From Pinus tabuliformis (lineage: Eukaryota > Streptophyta > Pinopsida > Pinales > Pinaceae), in contig CM062807.1 in the NCBI GenBank assembly GCA_031772625.1, positions 1,152,745,007 to 1,152,809,006 on the forward strand: 64,000 nucleotides of DNA. Direction: 5' to 3'. This document shows, in pieces, positions 11,101 to 22,484 of the stretch. A program made the position numbers and the translations under genes. The notes beneath the pieces are model-generated. The model saw only the letters and a list, made by a program, of their open reading frames with translations. It was not told the DNA's origin and ran no database searches. Numbering within the stretch: position 1 is the stretch's first letter; the number at the start of each line of letters is the position of its first letter.

Positions 11101-14100
11101 TTAATTCAATGATTTCATCTTCAACATTAGCTATTTCTTCTCCACTGATTTGGTGAATTAGCTGAATGATTTCCTTGTTGAAGATAGTTGGATTCAACAT
11201 TTGTTTTGCTGTTGTAGGTGATGTTGGACGATTGGTTTCTTGAAATTGTATTTGTGATTGACTTGCTGTCTCAATGTCAATATTTAATCCTGCAAATTCA
11301 TGTTGCAAAGTCAAGAAGTGGTTTATTTGCTTGTCATTCTCAAATACTTGCCAATCCTTAACATTGTTTGGAATGGAGGGTCTGTGTTTCACCTCAGCTG
11401 TAAAACAATGATGAGCCTCAAAAGGCAGTTTACAGGTACTTGCAAAGGTGGCCAAACTGTGAGCATGCAGATTGTGGGATCTGGGAATCTTAGTGATTTG
11501 GAATTCTGAGAAAAGGTTTAGCACCTCAGCTACAGCAGACCTATAAGTCCTTAGTCTTTTGTCATTCGTAACAAAATTTCCCTTTACTTGTTGGATAACT
11601 AAATCTGATTCACCCATGATTGAGACTTTCATGGCTTGTAGGGATTTTATTAACTTGAGACCTAGTAAAAGAGCCTCATATTCAGCCATGTTGTTAGTGC
11701 ACTTAAAGTTTAGTCTATAAGCTCTGCCTTCTGCATGACTATTTTCTTTATTGTGCATCCAAACTCCAGCTCCTGCCCCTAGTTTGTTGACTGAGCCATC
11801 AAATTCTAGGAACCACAGTATGTCTTGTTGTGGGGGAGGTTTGATGATCTGTTCATGGGGTGGTAGTATGAGTAGCAATTGTGGTTTTTTCTTTATCTTG
11901 TCTTCCGAGACTGTCTCTGCTTCTAATTGGGTATCCTTGACAACTGGGGCAGCAGCAACATCTAGTGTTTGCTTGACTCTTGTTTCATGGGTGGTAAGGC
12001 TTTCATTTGAGTCTTCCTGTTGTATGAACATCTTGGTTTCAACTTCATGCTCTGAGGGGGTTGTAGTATCGTTGAAGAGAATGTATGAGTCTATGTCTGA
12101 GTGGATAGCATATATGGGAAAGTTTTGAGGCTTTTCTTCACTGCTGACCATGTATTTCATGAGTGTTTCTCTGTACAGTCTTTTTGGTTGCCCAAAAACA
12201 GAGATGGTGGCATATGACATGTCTAATTGCAGGGAACCTTGGAGTTTAGCTCCCCAAGATCTTGATAACAGCATCCCATACTTTGGTGGGATATCAGCAA
12301 CTACCACATCCATTAGGATTGTCTTGTTTGGGTATTGAACTAGAGACACACATAAATCTTTTATGAGACCTAGACATTTGACTTGGCTGGAGTCAAAGGA
12401 AAACAGGTCCTTATATGGTCTTGTTATGTCTAGGTTCAGTCTTTCCATGACAGCTTTTGGCATAAGATTGTGAGATGCACCTGAGTCAAACATTGCATTA
12501 TGTAGTACTTTATCATGGATGTGTAAGCTGACATAAAAAGGTAATACTCCTACAACTGCTGTTTTTCCATCCACTTCTGGACCAAACAGTAATTCAGGAG
12601 TGTCATCCAGCACATTGACATCATCTTTGTTGCTAGTGAGTTGTAGAGATTTCTTGATCTGTTGTTTATAGATGTCATGCTTAGCTAATTCTGAGAGGGG
12701 AATTGCTATTTTTAGTTTGCCTATTTCTGTACCTAAGTCAAAAGGTTTTTCAGATTGGGTTTTGGGGTTATGGATAACAGTCCTTTCTTTATTCGTTGAG
12801 TCTTCTTGTTGGTTTTCATCTTGGCTTTGAGACCTACCCTTTTCACTCATGTATTGAGGAGTAGTATTGAAATCAGGGTGAGAGGATGAAGTTGCCATGG
12901 GCTGCTGTTGTGGTGGCAATGGTTCAATGACCTCTTCAACCACTATTTCTTCTGCAGGAGGATTTGTTTTGTCATTAGGTTCTATGACTATGGTTTTCTT
13001 AGGCTGCTGTTTATCATTTATTTTTTGAGGCTGATTTACATTCACAGTTCTGCTCCTTAGCTTGTACTGTTTGTGGACTTCATAGACAGCAGTATCATAG
13101 CCTTGTTTGAAGTCAAAGGATTCTCCTGATTTAGTTTGGAATAGTTTGATTTCCTCATCCTCTTGATCTTCTTGTGTTAGAAAAACTTGGCTTTTACCAT
13201 CCAGACCTATTAAATTAATCTCAGGATCTTCATTGAGTTCATTAGATGTGGAAGTTTCTGCATAGTTTTCTTGGAAAGGGGGTCTTATATCTTGGTCAAC
13301 ATTGGCCTTGCCAATGGCGGGGTTTTGATTTCTCCTAAAATTTGGGTTTCTAGGAGGGTTGTTTTGTTGGGCTTCCCATGATGACTTTCTTTCAACAGAT
13401 TCTACCCTGTCACCTAGTCTTTTCATACCAGAGAGTATTGCATCCAGCTTTTGATCAAAAGCTGAAGGTTCCTCTTTGTATGCAGTCCTCTTTTCCAACC
13501 TTGCCCTGTTTCTTTTGGCAATCAGGTTGGCTTCTACAGTGACAGCAACTCTTTGGGCTTCTGCAAGGGTTGGAGGATCTCTTTCCTTCAACTGATAGGC
13601 CATGTCAGGGTCAAAACCATCAGGGAATTTGTACAGGGCTAAGTCAGGGGGTGGTCTCAAATTTTGTGGAATTGCATTATATACATTGTTAAATCTTGCA
13701 CAATACTCCAAAACAGTTTCTTGGGGACCTCTCTTGATAGTCTCATATTCCCCAAGTATGTGCAGAGGATCTTTCTTCTTTTCCCACCTAGTAGTAAAAG
13801 CTTGATACAGTTCATCAGGAGTTGTAATGGAGTTTGCATTCAGGGATCTAAACCAAGTTCTTACATCCCCAGTTAGGCTTTGAACAAACATCCTCATTCT
13901 GACACTGTCATCATCTATTTCATAGGTCTCAAAGTGGTCCTGCATCTTCTTAGCATGCTGAGCAGCTGTCAGAGGGCCATTGGAATCAAAATATGAGATT
14001 TTGGTTTGGTAGTCTTGGGGTAAAGCTGCAGCATTGGCTGGTATCTGCAGAGGTGCATACCTGTTAGCCATATTTACAGGATTTAGAGGATTAACAGGGG

Positions 14101-14308
14101 CAGCTGGGAAAATTGGGACAGTGGGTATCACAGGGGTGACAAGTGAGGATGAACCTAGAGTGTTGGTCAATGGGGTATGTGCAGTGGGTGAAGATGTGAG
14201 AGGGGGACTCTCAGATGTAGATGGTGAGCTAGGGGAATTAGGGGTAGACCGGAAAAGAACCTTGCAGGGGGTGGAGATAAGGCTGGGATGATCTGAATCT
14301 GAGGTCAA
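8198..14308 (-). CDS. Element A gag-pol polyprotein with an archaeal-type RNase H before RT
   Basis: One uninterrupted frame of 2,036 codons. The 14308 end is a TTG; the first ATG is at 14071 (MANRYAPLQIP), and the frame stays open upstream to a TAG near 14443, so a spliced or non-ATG start is possible. Residues counted from 14308: gag about 100-280 (no CCHC knuckle seen); aspartic protease DSGAS at 608; an RNase H of archaeal/plant-Tat type at about 829-958 (D837, E876/E878, D902; the last acidic position is His950 in HAHSLA); reverse transcriptase about 1205-1400 with YLDD at 1322-1325; a degenerate second RNase H about 1460-1580 that has SFAS in place of the usual DAS; integrase zinc finger H1682, H1689, C1720, C1723 and catalytic D1752, D1813, E1849. 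No stops or frameshifts, so it may still be functional. Confidence 0.93.
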   Translation of the reverse strand: MTSDSDHPSLISTPCKVLFRSTPNSPSSPSTSESPPLTSSPTAHTPLTNTLGSSSLVTPVIPTVPIFPAAPVNPLNPVNMANRYAPLQIPANAAALPQDYQTKISYFDSNGPLTAAQHAKKMQDHFETYEIDDDSVRMRMFVQSLTGDVRTWFRSLNANSITTPDELYQAFTTRWEKKKDPLHILGEYETIKRGPQETVLEYCARFNNVYNAIPQNLRPPPDLALYKFPDGFDPDMAYQLKERDPPTLAEAQRVAVTVEANLIAKRNRARLEKRTAYKEEPSAFDQKLDAILSGMKRLGDRVESVERKSSWEAQQNNPPRNPNFRRNQNPAIGKANVDQDIRPPFQENYAETSTSNELNEDPEINLIGLDGKSQVFLTQEDQEDEEIKLFQTKSGESFDFKQGYDTAVYEVHKQYKLRSRTVNVNQPQKINDKQQPKKTIVIEPNDKTNPPAEEIVVEEVIEPLPPQQQPMATSSSHPDFNTTPQYMSEKGRSQSQDENQQEDSTNKERTVIHNPKTQSEKPFDLGTEIGKLKIAIPLSELAKHDIYKQQIKKSLQLTSNKDDVNVLDDTPELLFGPEVDGKTAVVGVLPFYVSLHIHDKVLHNAMFDSGASHNLMPKAVMERLNLDITRPYKDLFSFDSSQVKCLGLIKDLCVSLVQYPNKTILMDVVVADIPPKYGMLLSRSWGAKLQGSLQLDMSYATISVFGQPKRLYRETLMKYMVSSEEKPQNFPIYAIHSDIDSYILFNDTTTPSEHEVETKMFIQQEDSNESLTTHETRVKQTLDVAAAPVVKDTQLEAETVSEDKIKKKPQLLLILPPHEQIIKPPPQQDILWFLEFDGSVNKLGAGAGVWMHNKENSHAEGRAYRLNFKCTNNMAEYEALLLGLKLIKSLQAMKVSIMGESDLVIQQVKGNFVTNDKRLRTYRSAVAEVLNLFSEFQITKIPRSHNLHAHSLATFASTCKLPFEAHHCFTAEVKHRPSIPNNVKDWQVFENDKQINHFLTLQHEFAGLNIDIETASQSQIQFQETNRPTSPTTAKQMLNPTIFNKEIIQLIHQISGEEIANVEDEIIELKDNFLPTGLTPLEDIFDSNDIPRKPKMQPLNAAIEECNIGTFDKPKIIKLSASLPPDQKPKYIDLFKEFQDVFAWSYEDLKSYDTSVIQHTIPLKPNQKPFKQKLRRINPMLLPAMEQEVQKMFKAGIIAPIRFSEWISNLVPTRKKTGEIRLCVDLRNLNQVSLKDNYPLPKMDHILQRVVGASRISLLDGFSGFNQILVHPDDQDKTAFTTPWGTFKYVKMPFGLKNAGATFQRAMDIAFAKEIHDFLVIYLDDLTPFSKSDQEHIKHLRQIFIKCRKYGISLNPKKSLFGLEEGKLLGHIISKDGIRIDPDRIQAILQMPHPRNVKELQGFLGKINFLRRFIPNLAELIRLLNNMLKKDSKVKWTVEANQSFESIKLALTQTPVLTNPQFDRDFIIFSFASQHTIAAVLLQKDDQGNEKPIAFFSKALRDAPLKYQIMEKQAYALVKAIKDFRIYILYSHVIAYVPSPIVKDILTQENLEGRRGKWIANILEFDIEIKPTKLIKGQGLAKLMTEANFQALDINQLDSETELATPKINIAFEQSPWYSDICYVLQNLCAPPGLSRTKCRFLKMKTSRFCVMDGNLLWKNHEGILLHCLMENETNKIMQEFHAGDCGGHLYWKSTVDKILRAGYYWPTMFSDVKRFTTSCHQCQVFEGKRQLLPLPLRPIATERPFQQWGLDFIGEIHPSSSGQHRWILTATDYFTKWIEAAPCRQANDSIIIQFLENNILARFGCPDKIITDNAAAFRSKKMVNFCHKFHITLGHSTAYYPQGNGLAESSNKSLINIIKKVLEENKKNWHKKLVNALWADRLTTKRSIGTSPYELVYGLEAKFPSSLGVPVMKLLQESQAEPNDMQRRINQIICLQQTRDQVFSRVQVLQEKLKKAFDRRTKAEDFSIGDKVLKWDARREEKGKHGKFDSLWRGPFVVQAVQGNNTYFLKSLSETDLDEGPVNGRMLKHYFEYHP

Positions 14309-14660
14309 ATCAGCAGGCTGCTCCTCCCTTTGCTGCCTCCTAATGTTTCTTGGAATTGTGTTTGGGTTATCAACAATGGTAGGTGGATTAGGGTCAGGAT
14401 GAGCCCTAGTATGCCTAGGATTTTTCTTAGGAGCCAGTTTCTAACTGTTTTTTGGGATTTTGCAGGAAGTTTTTATCTGAAAGGAATGGACAAAGATTTT
14501 GAAACAGCTATATATTCTCAGAGCTAAGATGAAGATTCCCAAAACAGCTCTTCCCTAAAACTGTTAAAGTAACACAGAAACAGATTAAAGGTGTCTTGAC
14601 TGGCTTCAGGCTTGCTAGTAGTTACAGAAGATATACAGCAATTGAAGCAATCTCAAGCAC
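14309..14660 (-). other. Element A leader between primer-binding site and gag
   Basis: About 350 bases. The gag frame remains open into it as far as a TAG near 14443 without an ATG (Pro/Arg-rich translation). ACAGTTAG just before the open stretch on the minus strand could serve as a splice acceptor. Nothing else recognised. Confidence 0.5.
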
Positions 14661-14678
14661 TCCCCAGCGGAGTCGCCA
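14661..14678 (-). other. Primer-binding site of element A (tRNA-Arg type)
   Basis: On the minus strand this reads TGGCGACTCCGCTGGGGA, four bases after the LTR end. This class of site is attributed to tRNA-Arg in Ogre/Tat elements (family knowledge). Element B has the same 18 bases at 54557-54574. Confidence 0.85.
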
Positions 14679-15924
14679 TTTATGTTAACACCCAGGTTGT
14701 TCCCTATGACTCCCAAGGGAATACGGCCGGGGTAACCACTAACCAATCTTTGGATCACAGTCTCTAGCCAAACTGTGATCAGAGAGGGCTCTCTCTTTAT
14801 GATTTATCTTTGTTATGATGGTGTTTTAGGCTAGCTATCATGCTCAGGTTTTTGGTTTATGTTTTTGGTTGAAGGATCTCTTTCAGGTCTTATGACATAG
14901 TGTATAGATAGTGAAATACCATTGGGCAATGGAGTCTGGAGTAGTGAAGTGATTTGATATGCTGAGCTGATGGTGTTCAACTGCAGGGCCTATTGTGTAT
15001 TTTTGACAAACAAAATTAGTTTAAATGGTGAAGGATGTCAACCAACAGAAAGCAATTAAGAATTTTCTATTAAGTTGGTGAGGTGAAGGTGAGCACACTG
15101 CACAGGAGCAAAACTTGAATTCCTGTGACAAAGGCCACCGTGAAAAGGTGTATTCTGAAAGTGCAGCAATTAAGAATTTACACTTATCTAGATTAAACCT
15201 GAAGAAAACATTCAAAAACAACACAGATTGAACTCAGGGTATTCAGTGAATAAATCCTGTAAGTTATTCTTTTTCTTCGTTGCTTAGTATTGGAAATCAG
15301 ATAACATATATGGATTCTAACGAAACAAATAATTGACAGAGAGAGTTACAGAGACTTATTGTATGGTGAAATACACAGGAATCCAGCAGTTATCAAAAAA
15401 CACCAGAACGCATTCAGCACTTCAAAAATCTGAGAAATTCCATCACTTTCTTTATTAAACTTTCGAAAGGATTACAGCATAAGAATTTCTTCAGGAGAAA
15501 TCAACAACAACCCTCATCTCTAGTGCGAGGGGTCTATAAATACAAAACATCTTTACAAAATATCAAGGCGTTGAGTCATCTGAGAAATAACTCTTTCACC
15601 AACTTTGTCATTACAGCAGAAAAAAGTTAATGTTTCCTTTAATACAACATAAATGCTCTTTCATTTGTCAGAAGATATTTTTAGCTTTGGGAATCCAACG
15701 AGTCGGTTGGAGTGATCCGCATCAATGCTGGAGAAGGCGTTTTGGAGCTGTTCTGCTGTCTTTTCTCGGCTTGGACACCTGTAGCTTTTCCTTTTGCTGT
15801 GCTGGCTGTGGGCTTTGCTGAGTTGGCTCAGCTTTCGTTTTTAATGCCTGCTGACTGAAATGAACTGTCCTGTGCATGACAATTCCGTTTTCCTGTAACC
15901 AAAATTTGGTGGACGGCCTGCTGT

Positions 15925-18900
15925 TCATAGAATTGTTTGAATTGCCTTGACCCACCAGTCCTGTGGAGGCAATTGATGCCTGAGAATGGCCTCCATTGTT
16001 TCCTCTGCCTCTGTGTATTTGAAGAAATTGGGAGCTATATCAAACAAGTGTGTGATTTCATTCATTATAACAAATAGATTTTCTATCTTACCATAGAAAA
16101 CCTGTCCTGTAATTGGCCCTGTATCTTCTGAAGTGCTGACCTTCTCATTGATCTGAGTTGAAGCAAAGGCATTCACTCTTTTGGCATATTGTTCATGGGT
16201 GAATAGCTTCCCTCCGCTTTTCAGTAAGCTAGGGAGTCCTCTGTTCTGCAATACCTGAAATTTCTCCATGAACCTGTTTACCTCAATGTGCATATCCTAG
16301 GCCCTTCTGTCCAATGTTTGCACCAAATTCCTCAAAGTAAGCACCCTCTTGATCATTTGAATAGTCTCAGTTCTGTTTTTGATTCCAATGGTAGCTAACT
16401 GAGAACTTGTCGTATTATTGAGCACATTGATCATTCTGGTGGCTATTTCAGGCATATTGCCCAATGCAGCTCTTGCTCTGTGGACTTCCTTCTGTGCCTT
16501 TGGGATGAGCTCTAATTGCTCATGGATTGTCTCAATGTATTGCCATTGATCTGTAATAGATTGGCCAATATTGGCCCATATCATTGCTCTGACTTCAGAT
16601 ACAATCTTATCCAATCTGAGCTCCTTTTCCAGCTCTTTGATCCTGTCATTAAGGGCCTTGATCTCCCTGCTCTTTTCTGCCACTTCTCTTTTTGATTTAT
16701 CATGTTTATCATTGATCTTGGCTAGCTTTTCCCTGGTCTCATGCAGCTCTGTCATTTGAGCTTCCAGGACTTGTATCTCATTCTTCAGTTTCTGCATGTC
16801 TAGGCTTTGTGCCTGTTTTGTATTTGTTGGTGCTGCTGAAGTGGATGTAGCTGTTTGTTCAGTTTGTTGAGGTGGAGGCACAGTGGTGGGAGCAGTGTCC
16901 TCAAGATTAATGACCGAGGGAGGCTGAGAGGTCTGGCCCTCTTCTCTTTGTTTCAGTGCTGCTTGCAGGGCCGCTTGTGCAGCCTCAGACTCTCCTAATT
17001 TCACTTGGGCCTGTAGAAGTTGCTTATAAATAGAAATCAATAAATCTGTGGTGTCCTTCTCCTGTCTTTGTTTGGCTACTTCATCTGTCTGAGGGTGCAT
17101 GGTGGCTGGGAGTTTGATTTTCTTCCTCATGGCGGCCAAGTCAGCATCCCTCAACTTCAAGAGTTCCTGTATCCCTGAAAGATCTTTGGGATCATGCCCA
17201 ATTTCAATAATAATGTCTTCCAGGGACCTTATTCTGTTGTCCTTTGCCTGGGATGATGCCTTCTCCAATTCCAGTTGAGAGGCTGTGGCATTGAGACTGC
17301 TCTTTAGCTTATAATTTTCCAATGTTTCATCCGCTAATGAGGCATACACCATCTCACCAGTTTGCTTATGCAGTTCAATTTTGTCCATTGGGTGTATGTC
17401 TTTGGCCATGACCTCCAGGTTGGTCCTAAGGTAGTCTGAGGAAGATTGGGGATGCAGTGCTGTGGGCATAAAATGACTCATGATCATTTTGCCTTCACCT
17501 ATATCAAAGGCTGACATAAGTCTTTGCTGATTGGTAGGAGCCATGTTTAGCAGGTGATTGTATAGCTGTATTTTGATAGGATCATTCCTTGTTTTGATGT
17601 CTATAAATTGCTGTTTGATGCTTACTTGTCCCTCTTTTCGTTGGCTGGAGGAGCTGACCTCCCCTCCCATAGTCCTGTCCTATTCCTGCTGGAAGGAACT
17701 TGCTGAAGCTTCTCTGCTGGGTGGGCCCATTCCCAATGCTTGTCTTATTGCTATGTCCTCTTCTGAAAAATCATTTAATCTTTGTCTCTTTTCTCCCTGG
17801 TTGATAGATGAGGTGAGGGGGGTTTCTCTATCCCTTTTTCTGCTTAAGTCCTCCTTTTGGGGAGTTTGGAGGACCGAGATATCAACTGTAGTTTCAGGCC
17901 TAGGAGGTACTCTTTGTTGAGCCTGTTGCTCAGTGGTTGTTGGAGTATGAACCATTCTTTCCTGCTGTAAGGGCTGTTGTCCTTCATGTGGCCCTTCTTC
18001 TTGCTGCAGATCTTGTTGGTGTTGTTGCTCTGCTTGCTGCTGTTCTTCTTTATCTGTTTGCTCTTGAGTCACTGGAGGTGACTGCTCCTTCTCTTGATGT
18101 GTCTGCTCTGTTTCCATCTCCTTTTCTTTGCCTCTGCTGGATATGTTCTCAGTGACCTTGGTAGTTTGCTGCTTGGCAGTTGAGGAGGATTCAGCTACTC
18201 CCGTTTGTGTGCTTGGAAGTGTGAATACCTGTGGACAAAGCTCAAGGTCAGCCAACTTCTTTAGATTCCTTAGTGCCCTCTTGTTCAGCTCTTCTTGTGA
18301 CAAGGGCTCTTCTAAGGTCCCTCTCCTCCATTTGTCTTGGTTTGCATATCTTTCAATGTGAGGGATGCTATGGTGATCATAGGCAGATAACTTATATTTG
18401 AGCCTCCTCGTGGATATGAAATGATTAGGGTCATAGGGTACCCATATGAAGCTGGTTTGCAGGCCAAGGGCCTCAAGCATTCTGTCTGCTTCTCTCCATC
18501 CTTGCTCCCTCTCATTATAGATAATATGGCCAAGTTGGCTTTTGATCTTCAACTGTGCCTTTTTGCCTTTTCCTGAAAAATGAAGCACATCAACTCTGCC
18601 AAATTGTCTAAAGTACTCTAGGGAAAATAGCCTCATAGGCACATACTTGGGTAATTTGAAAGGAGGTAGATCACACCCATATATCCTGATGACAGTGTGG
18701 TGTTGGTAGAAGTACCAATCCCCAATGTTATAAGATTTGGACAGTTGAAGAATTCTCTGCATGTCATCAGTAAGTCTTGGAGGAGGTGAGCTCATCAGCA
18801 TTGCCATAGTTGGATGGATAAACCGATCCATGAATTCACAGTAAGTGTATGGAGACTCAGGTCCAATGTGGAAGACAGATGACCAGTAGACCACTGATCT

Positions 18901-19692
18901 GGGATTGCCTTGGGCATCCATTCTTTTGATTACAAAGTGAAACTTCTCATGTTGATGGTACAGAATCAAATGGTAAATGTAGGAGGTGTATTTGAACATC
19001 CTATCTCTCCTTAAATTCATCAATTGCTCATGAATCTTGTCTGATATGTAGGTGGCGTAGTCATAGCAGATTGGTGACTTGCCAGGAGCAAACATAAGCA
19101 TCAATACTAGCACAGTTGCATCAATATGCTCAATTGAACTATACCCCAAGATAGGAGAAATCATATCTGCAAGGTCTCTGCCCAGCTCATTGAGGTATAC
19201 ATGAAGAATTGGAGGGCCCATCACAATATTAGTTTTGATGTATAATTGATTAAATTTGACAATTTGAGCATCTGTGAGTTTATCCCCTTGTTTTATCAGG
19301 TTTACCAGTGATAAAGGAACCAACTCCTTCTGAGGGTTGAAGCAAAGCATGTCTCTGATTGCTTGAGGGGTAACATAAAAAAGTACTGCACCAGATGGGT
19401 CAACAACAGCTCTCTGAGAAACATCATATTGTTCAGCACAGAGGTGGATTAGTTCAGGGAATTGGTTGACCTGAGGGAGCTTAAAAATAGGGAGGAAAGA
19501 GTCCCATACACCTAATATATCTGTCCCATTTTCATGCTTGGCCTTCAACTCATTCAACAGATGAATGTGGAACTTGCTGCTCATAAGCTTTTCCTCTGAA
19601 ATTGGGTAATCCATATCTGCCAAGGCTTGCCATTTCAAGTCCTTTTGAGGAGCATTCAGAGGTTGAACATTCAGCACTACAGGTGTCTCCAT
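15925..19692 (-). pseudogene. LTR-borne extra ORF of element A, right copy, two nonsense codons
   Basis: Same protein as at 1967-5704. The frame starts at ATG 19692 and would run 1,256 codons to a stop at 15925, but TAG codons at 17680-17682 and 16297-16299 divide it into 670, 457 and 122 codons, all in the same frame. Both changes correspond to CAG in the left LTR, as expected from C-to-T change. The left copy's TAA (at 4058) is absent here, so the two LTR copies were inactivated separately after insertion. The N-terminal globular part, Gln/Glu-rich linker and long coiled coil match the left copy nearly residue for residue. Length without indels suggests the coding capacity was intact when element A inserted. 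Confidence 0.75.
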
Positions 19693-20262
19693 TGCACGGG
19701 AGGATTTTGAATCAAGTATAAAGTGATTTTGACTGAACAGGACAGTGCAGAAGAATGCCTCTGTACCAGGGAGGTTGGATTATCAGGAACAGGGAAGGGT
19801 TCTAGGAAATAGCAGTTGAAATACTATTCATAGTGCAACTAGGACCAATGTTTGGCCTTTCCTTGTCTCTCTTAGTGGTGAAATTTGGTTTTAATGGGCC
19901 TGCCGCGATTGCGCAGACAGAACTTAGTTTTCAACAAAATGTAGGTAGAACAAAGCTCGGCTAGTGGTTTTCGAGGTGGTAGTTGAAAAATTTAAGCTCT
20001 GTGGAGGAATTCGCTGGTGAATTTGTAAAATTTAACGTCTTTTAAGCTTTCGAAGTGATTTACAGAGAATTGCAGGTGCACGGAGGGTAAATGAGGAAGA
20101 ATACCTGGTAAAACAGCGAGCAGAGGTCGTATGTGCAGGCTGGACTCGTACTCCGGAGGTCTCCTGGTCGATTTAGCAGGTTGACAGAAAGTTCGGACGT
20201 GAACCGCATGCAGCAGAGAGAACGAAAAATGAACGAAAAGAACGTGAAAACGGGATTTTTGG

Positions 20263-20760
20263 CCATAATATAGACTTTTGGCAATATTGGCGCGTTTTTG
20301 TGCTGACGTCAGCATGACGTCATAGGTGGGGTCAGGGTTGGATGACGTCAGCGTGATGTCATCAGGCCAGGTGGCGAGCTCTGATTGGTCCACGGGGATG
20401 GTGAGGTGGCAGGGCAGATCAGCCAATGGCTGGAGCGAAGGTTGACGTGACGGCACAGGTGGCGGTGACGTGAGGTGACGGGGGGCTGACGCGGCGATGA
20501 CGTAACGCAAGCGGAATGGGGAAACTGGAAACCGGCAGCGGTTTCGTATCGCACCGCTTACGGTACGGTGGTGGTAAGTGTCAGTTGTACCTCCGACGCG
20601 CTGTGGTGAGGACGCGTGACAGCCAAGTGACGTACCCAAAATACGGCCGTCGGAAGATATCGCCCGGACAGAGGATGCGCTCCGATATTGATGCTGACCG
20701 TCGGATCTGGAGGACTTGATCCAACGGCCATCGGGAAGGTGACGTGACCGGAGTATACGG
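20263..20760 (-). promoter_or_regulatory. TGACG array and TATA-like site, right LTR of element A
   Basis: Counterpart of 6275-6756. TGACGTCA palindromes lie at 20304, 20315 and 20343; the fourth has decayed to TGATGTCA at 20354, a CpG-type transition. CTATATTATGG (minus strand) is at 20263-20273, upstream of the ATG at 19692. In this 5' LTR the array is the one positioned to drive the element. Confidence 0.5.
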
Positions 20761-21008
20761 CAGCGGGCGGAGGCGTACAAAACATGTTTTTGAATGATTT
20801 TTCAATATATTTCGAAAAATGAATATGTGCACAAACTTTGGTTAGGCAACAGAAAGTGGTTTTTTTCGGGATTTTTGGCATTTTCAAAGGGTTTTCATGG
20901 GTAAAAAGGTTTTTATAAGGTTTCTGTTGGCAAATAATGATTTGGTGAGTGGAATGACTTGAGGAAAGGGAGGGTAGATGAGTTGTAGGTTCATCCAAGT
21001 GGCCAGAT

Positions 21009-22245
21009 TGTTGGAAATAATACTGAGAGGGGGGGTGAATCAGTATTATCTAGCAATTTAACAAATCTTCCTTATTTGATCTTTTGAATTATTCTTGCAT
21101 ATCAGTACCATAAAATAATGAGCATGAACAAAGAAAATAGACAGTCACACCAAAGAACACAAGATGTAAGGTGGAAACCCAATGTGGGAGAAAACCACCT
21201 GCTGCAATATGTCTCTATCTTCTTTCAATTTAGAAATTCTTTTACAATGATTTTGTACTGGTGCAGTCCTTTACCAGTATGCAGGCTGCAACCTGCAGAG
21301 AGCTACAACTCTCTCTCGTTCTCCAGTCTCTCCTGGAAGGGAGCTACAACCCCCTACTTCTTTTCATGAAGAATCAAATGATCAACAAGTATACAACAGT
21401 TACAGTCCACTACAGTTATCAGATCAGTAATCACAGAACTAACCCAGAACACCTTATGAACAGAAAAATACAGTCAACAGATCATCTTAAGACAGGGACG
21501 CAATTTTTCTTTCTGTGGCCTGCGACTGGATGCAGTTTTACCTTCTGCTGCTCTGCGTACCGACGCACTGTTCCTTTAAACTGCTCTGCGTACCGACGCA
21601 CCCAACAATACTATCGCGCCGTGTCTTTTGCTTCAGAGACGCACCCAATAATACTATCGCGCCGCGTCTTTCGCTTCAGAGACGCACCTGAGCCCTTACT
21701 GTACTGCATCTCGGCGCACTTGCACTTCACTGAACCTGCGTCCCTTCAGATATAAAAGATATGAAGACTTCAGAACTAGCCCAAACAGTCAGATCTGCAG
21801 ATCTGATCATGCGCCATAGAGATCACAGTCCATTAGAAGATTCGCCCTCATAGATCTGGACTAGATCACACCAAAAGATATTCAACCAAAGATGATGATA
21901 AATCCAAATGAACTCCTTTGCTTTATATAGGCAAGCTCCTCCCCAAAACATGGAACAATACCACGAGCCGACACCATAGAAACACAAAACCGTCGGCTAG
22001 ATACCACACAAGAAACCCCCTCGTGCTTTTCTCTGTCTTGAAATGTGTGCACTGGGTGGACGCACCCCCTAAACGGCTGGCCTGCGTCCCTGGACGCGGG
22101 TTCTGCATGGTATACCTGCGGGGACGCACTTTCTGAACAGATTGCCTGCGTCCTTCTTAAAAATAGAGAGCTGATCATCAAGAATAGTGATCTACCACCT
22201 GAATGGGTTGCCATCAAGGACAACACCTGAATCATAATGCCAACA
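21009..22245 (-). repeat. 3' LTR of element E
   Basis: 1,237 bp from TGTTGGAAAT to AATGCCAACA with 6-bp inverted ends TGTTGG/CCAACA. It has a 43-bp-period duplication around 21600-21688 (each unit with CAATACTATCGCGCC-type sequence) and many GACGCA motifs on both strands. A TATA box (CTATATAAAG on the minus strand) lies near 21928-21938. Confidence 0.95.
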
Positions 22246-22484
22246 ATCTCCCCCTTTGGACTTGATGGCAACCTCATGATCTTCAGCTTCATTCTCCCCC
22301 TTTGACATCAAGGGCAAAGGGTATGCTCCCCCTACGCTCATGCTCCTCCAGATCTGCAAATAACCAGAAATCCACCATGAAAGAGATAGAGACATATTGC
22401 AGCTATTTCCAAGATCTCCTTCTTCATAATGCCAACAATGCATTATGTGCTCCCCCTGAGCCTGTACCACCAATAAGAAGAGGT
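22246..22484 (-). other. Element E polypurine tract and 3' non-coding region
   Basis: Next to the LTR the minus strand reads CAAAGGGGGAGAT, a good polypurine tract for plus-strand priming. A second AAAGGGGGAGAAT-like run lies near 22290-22302. Between this and the polyprotein stop I see no gene. Confidence 0.85.

Noticed and set aside
21861-22292. Short frames in the LTR of element E (and the matching 28277-28663)
   Set aside because: They lie across the TATA box and GACGCA-rich control region, and have no recognisable protein features.
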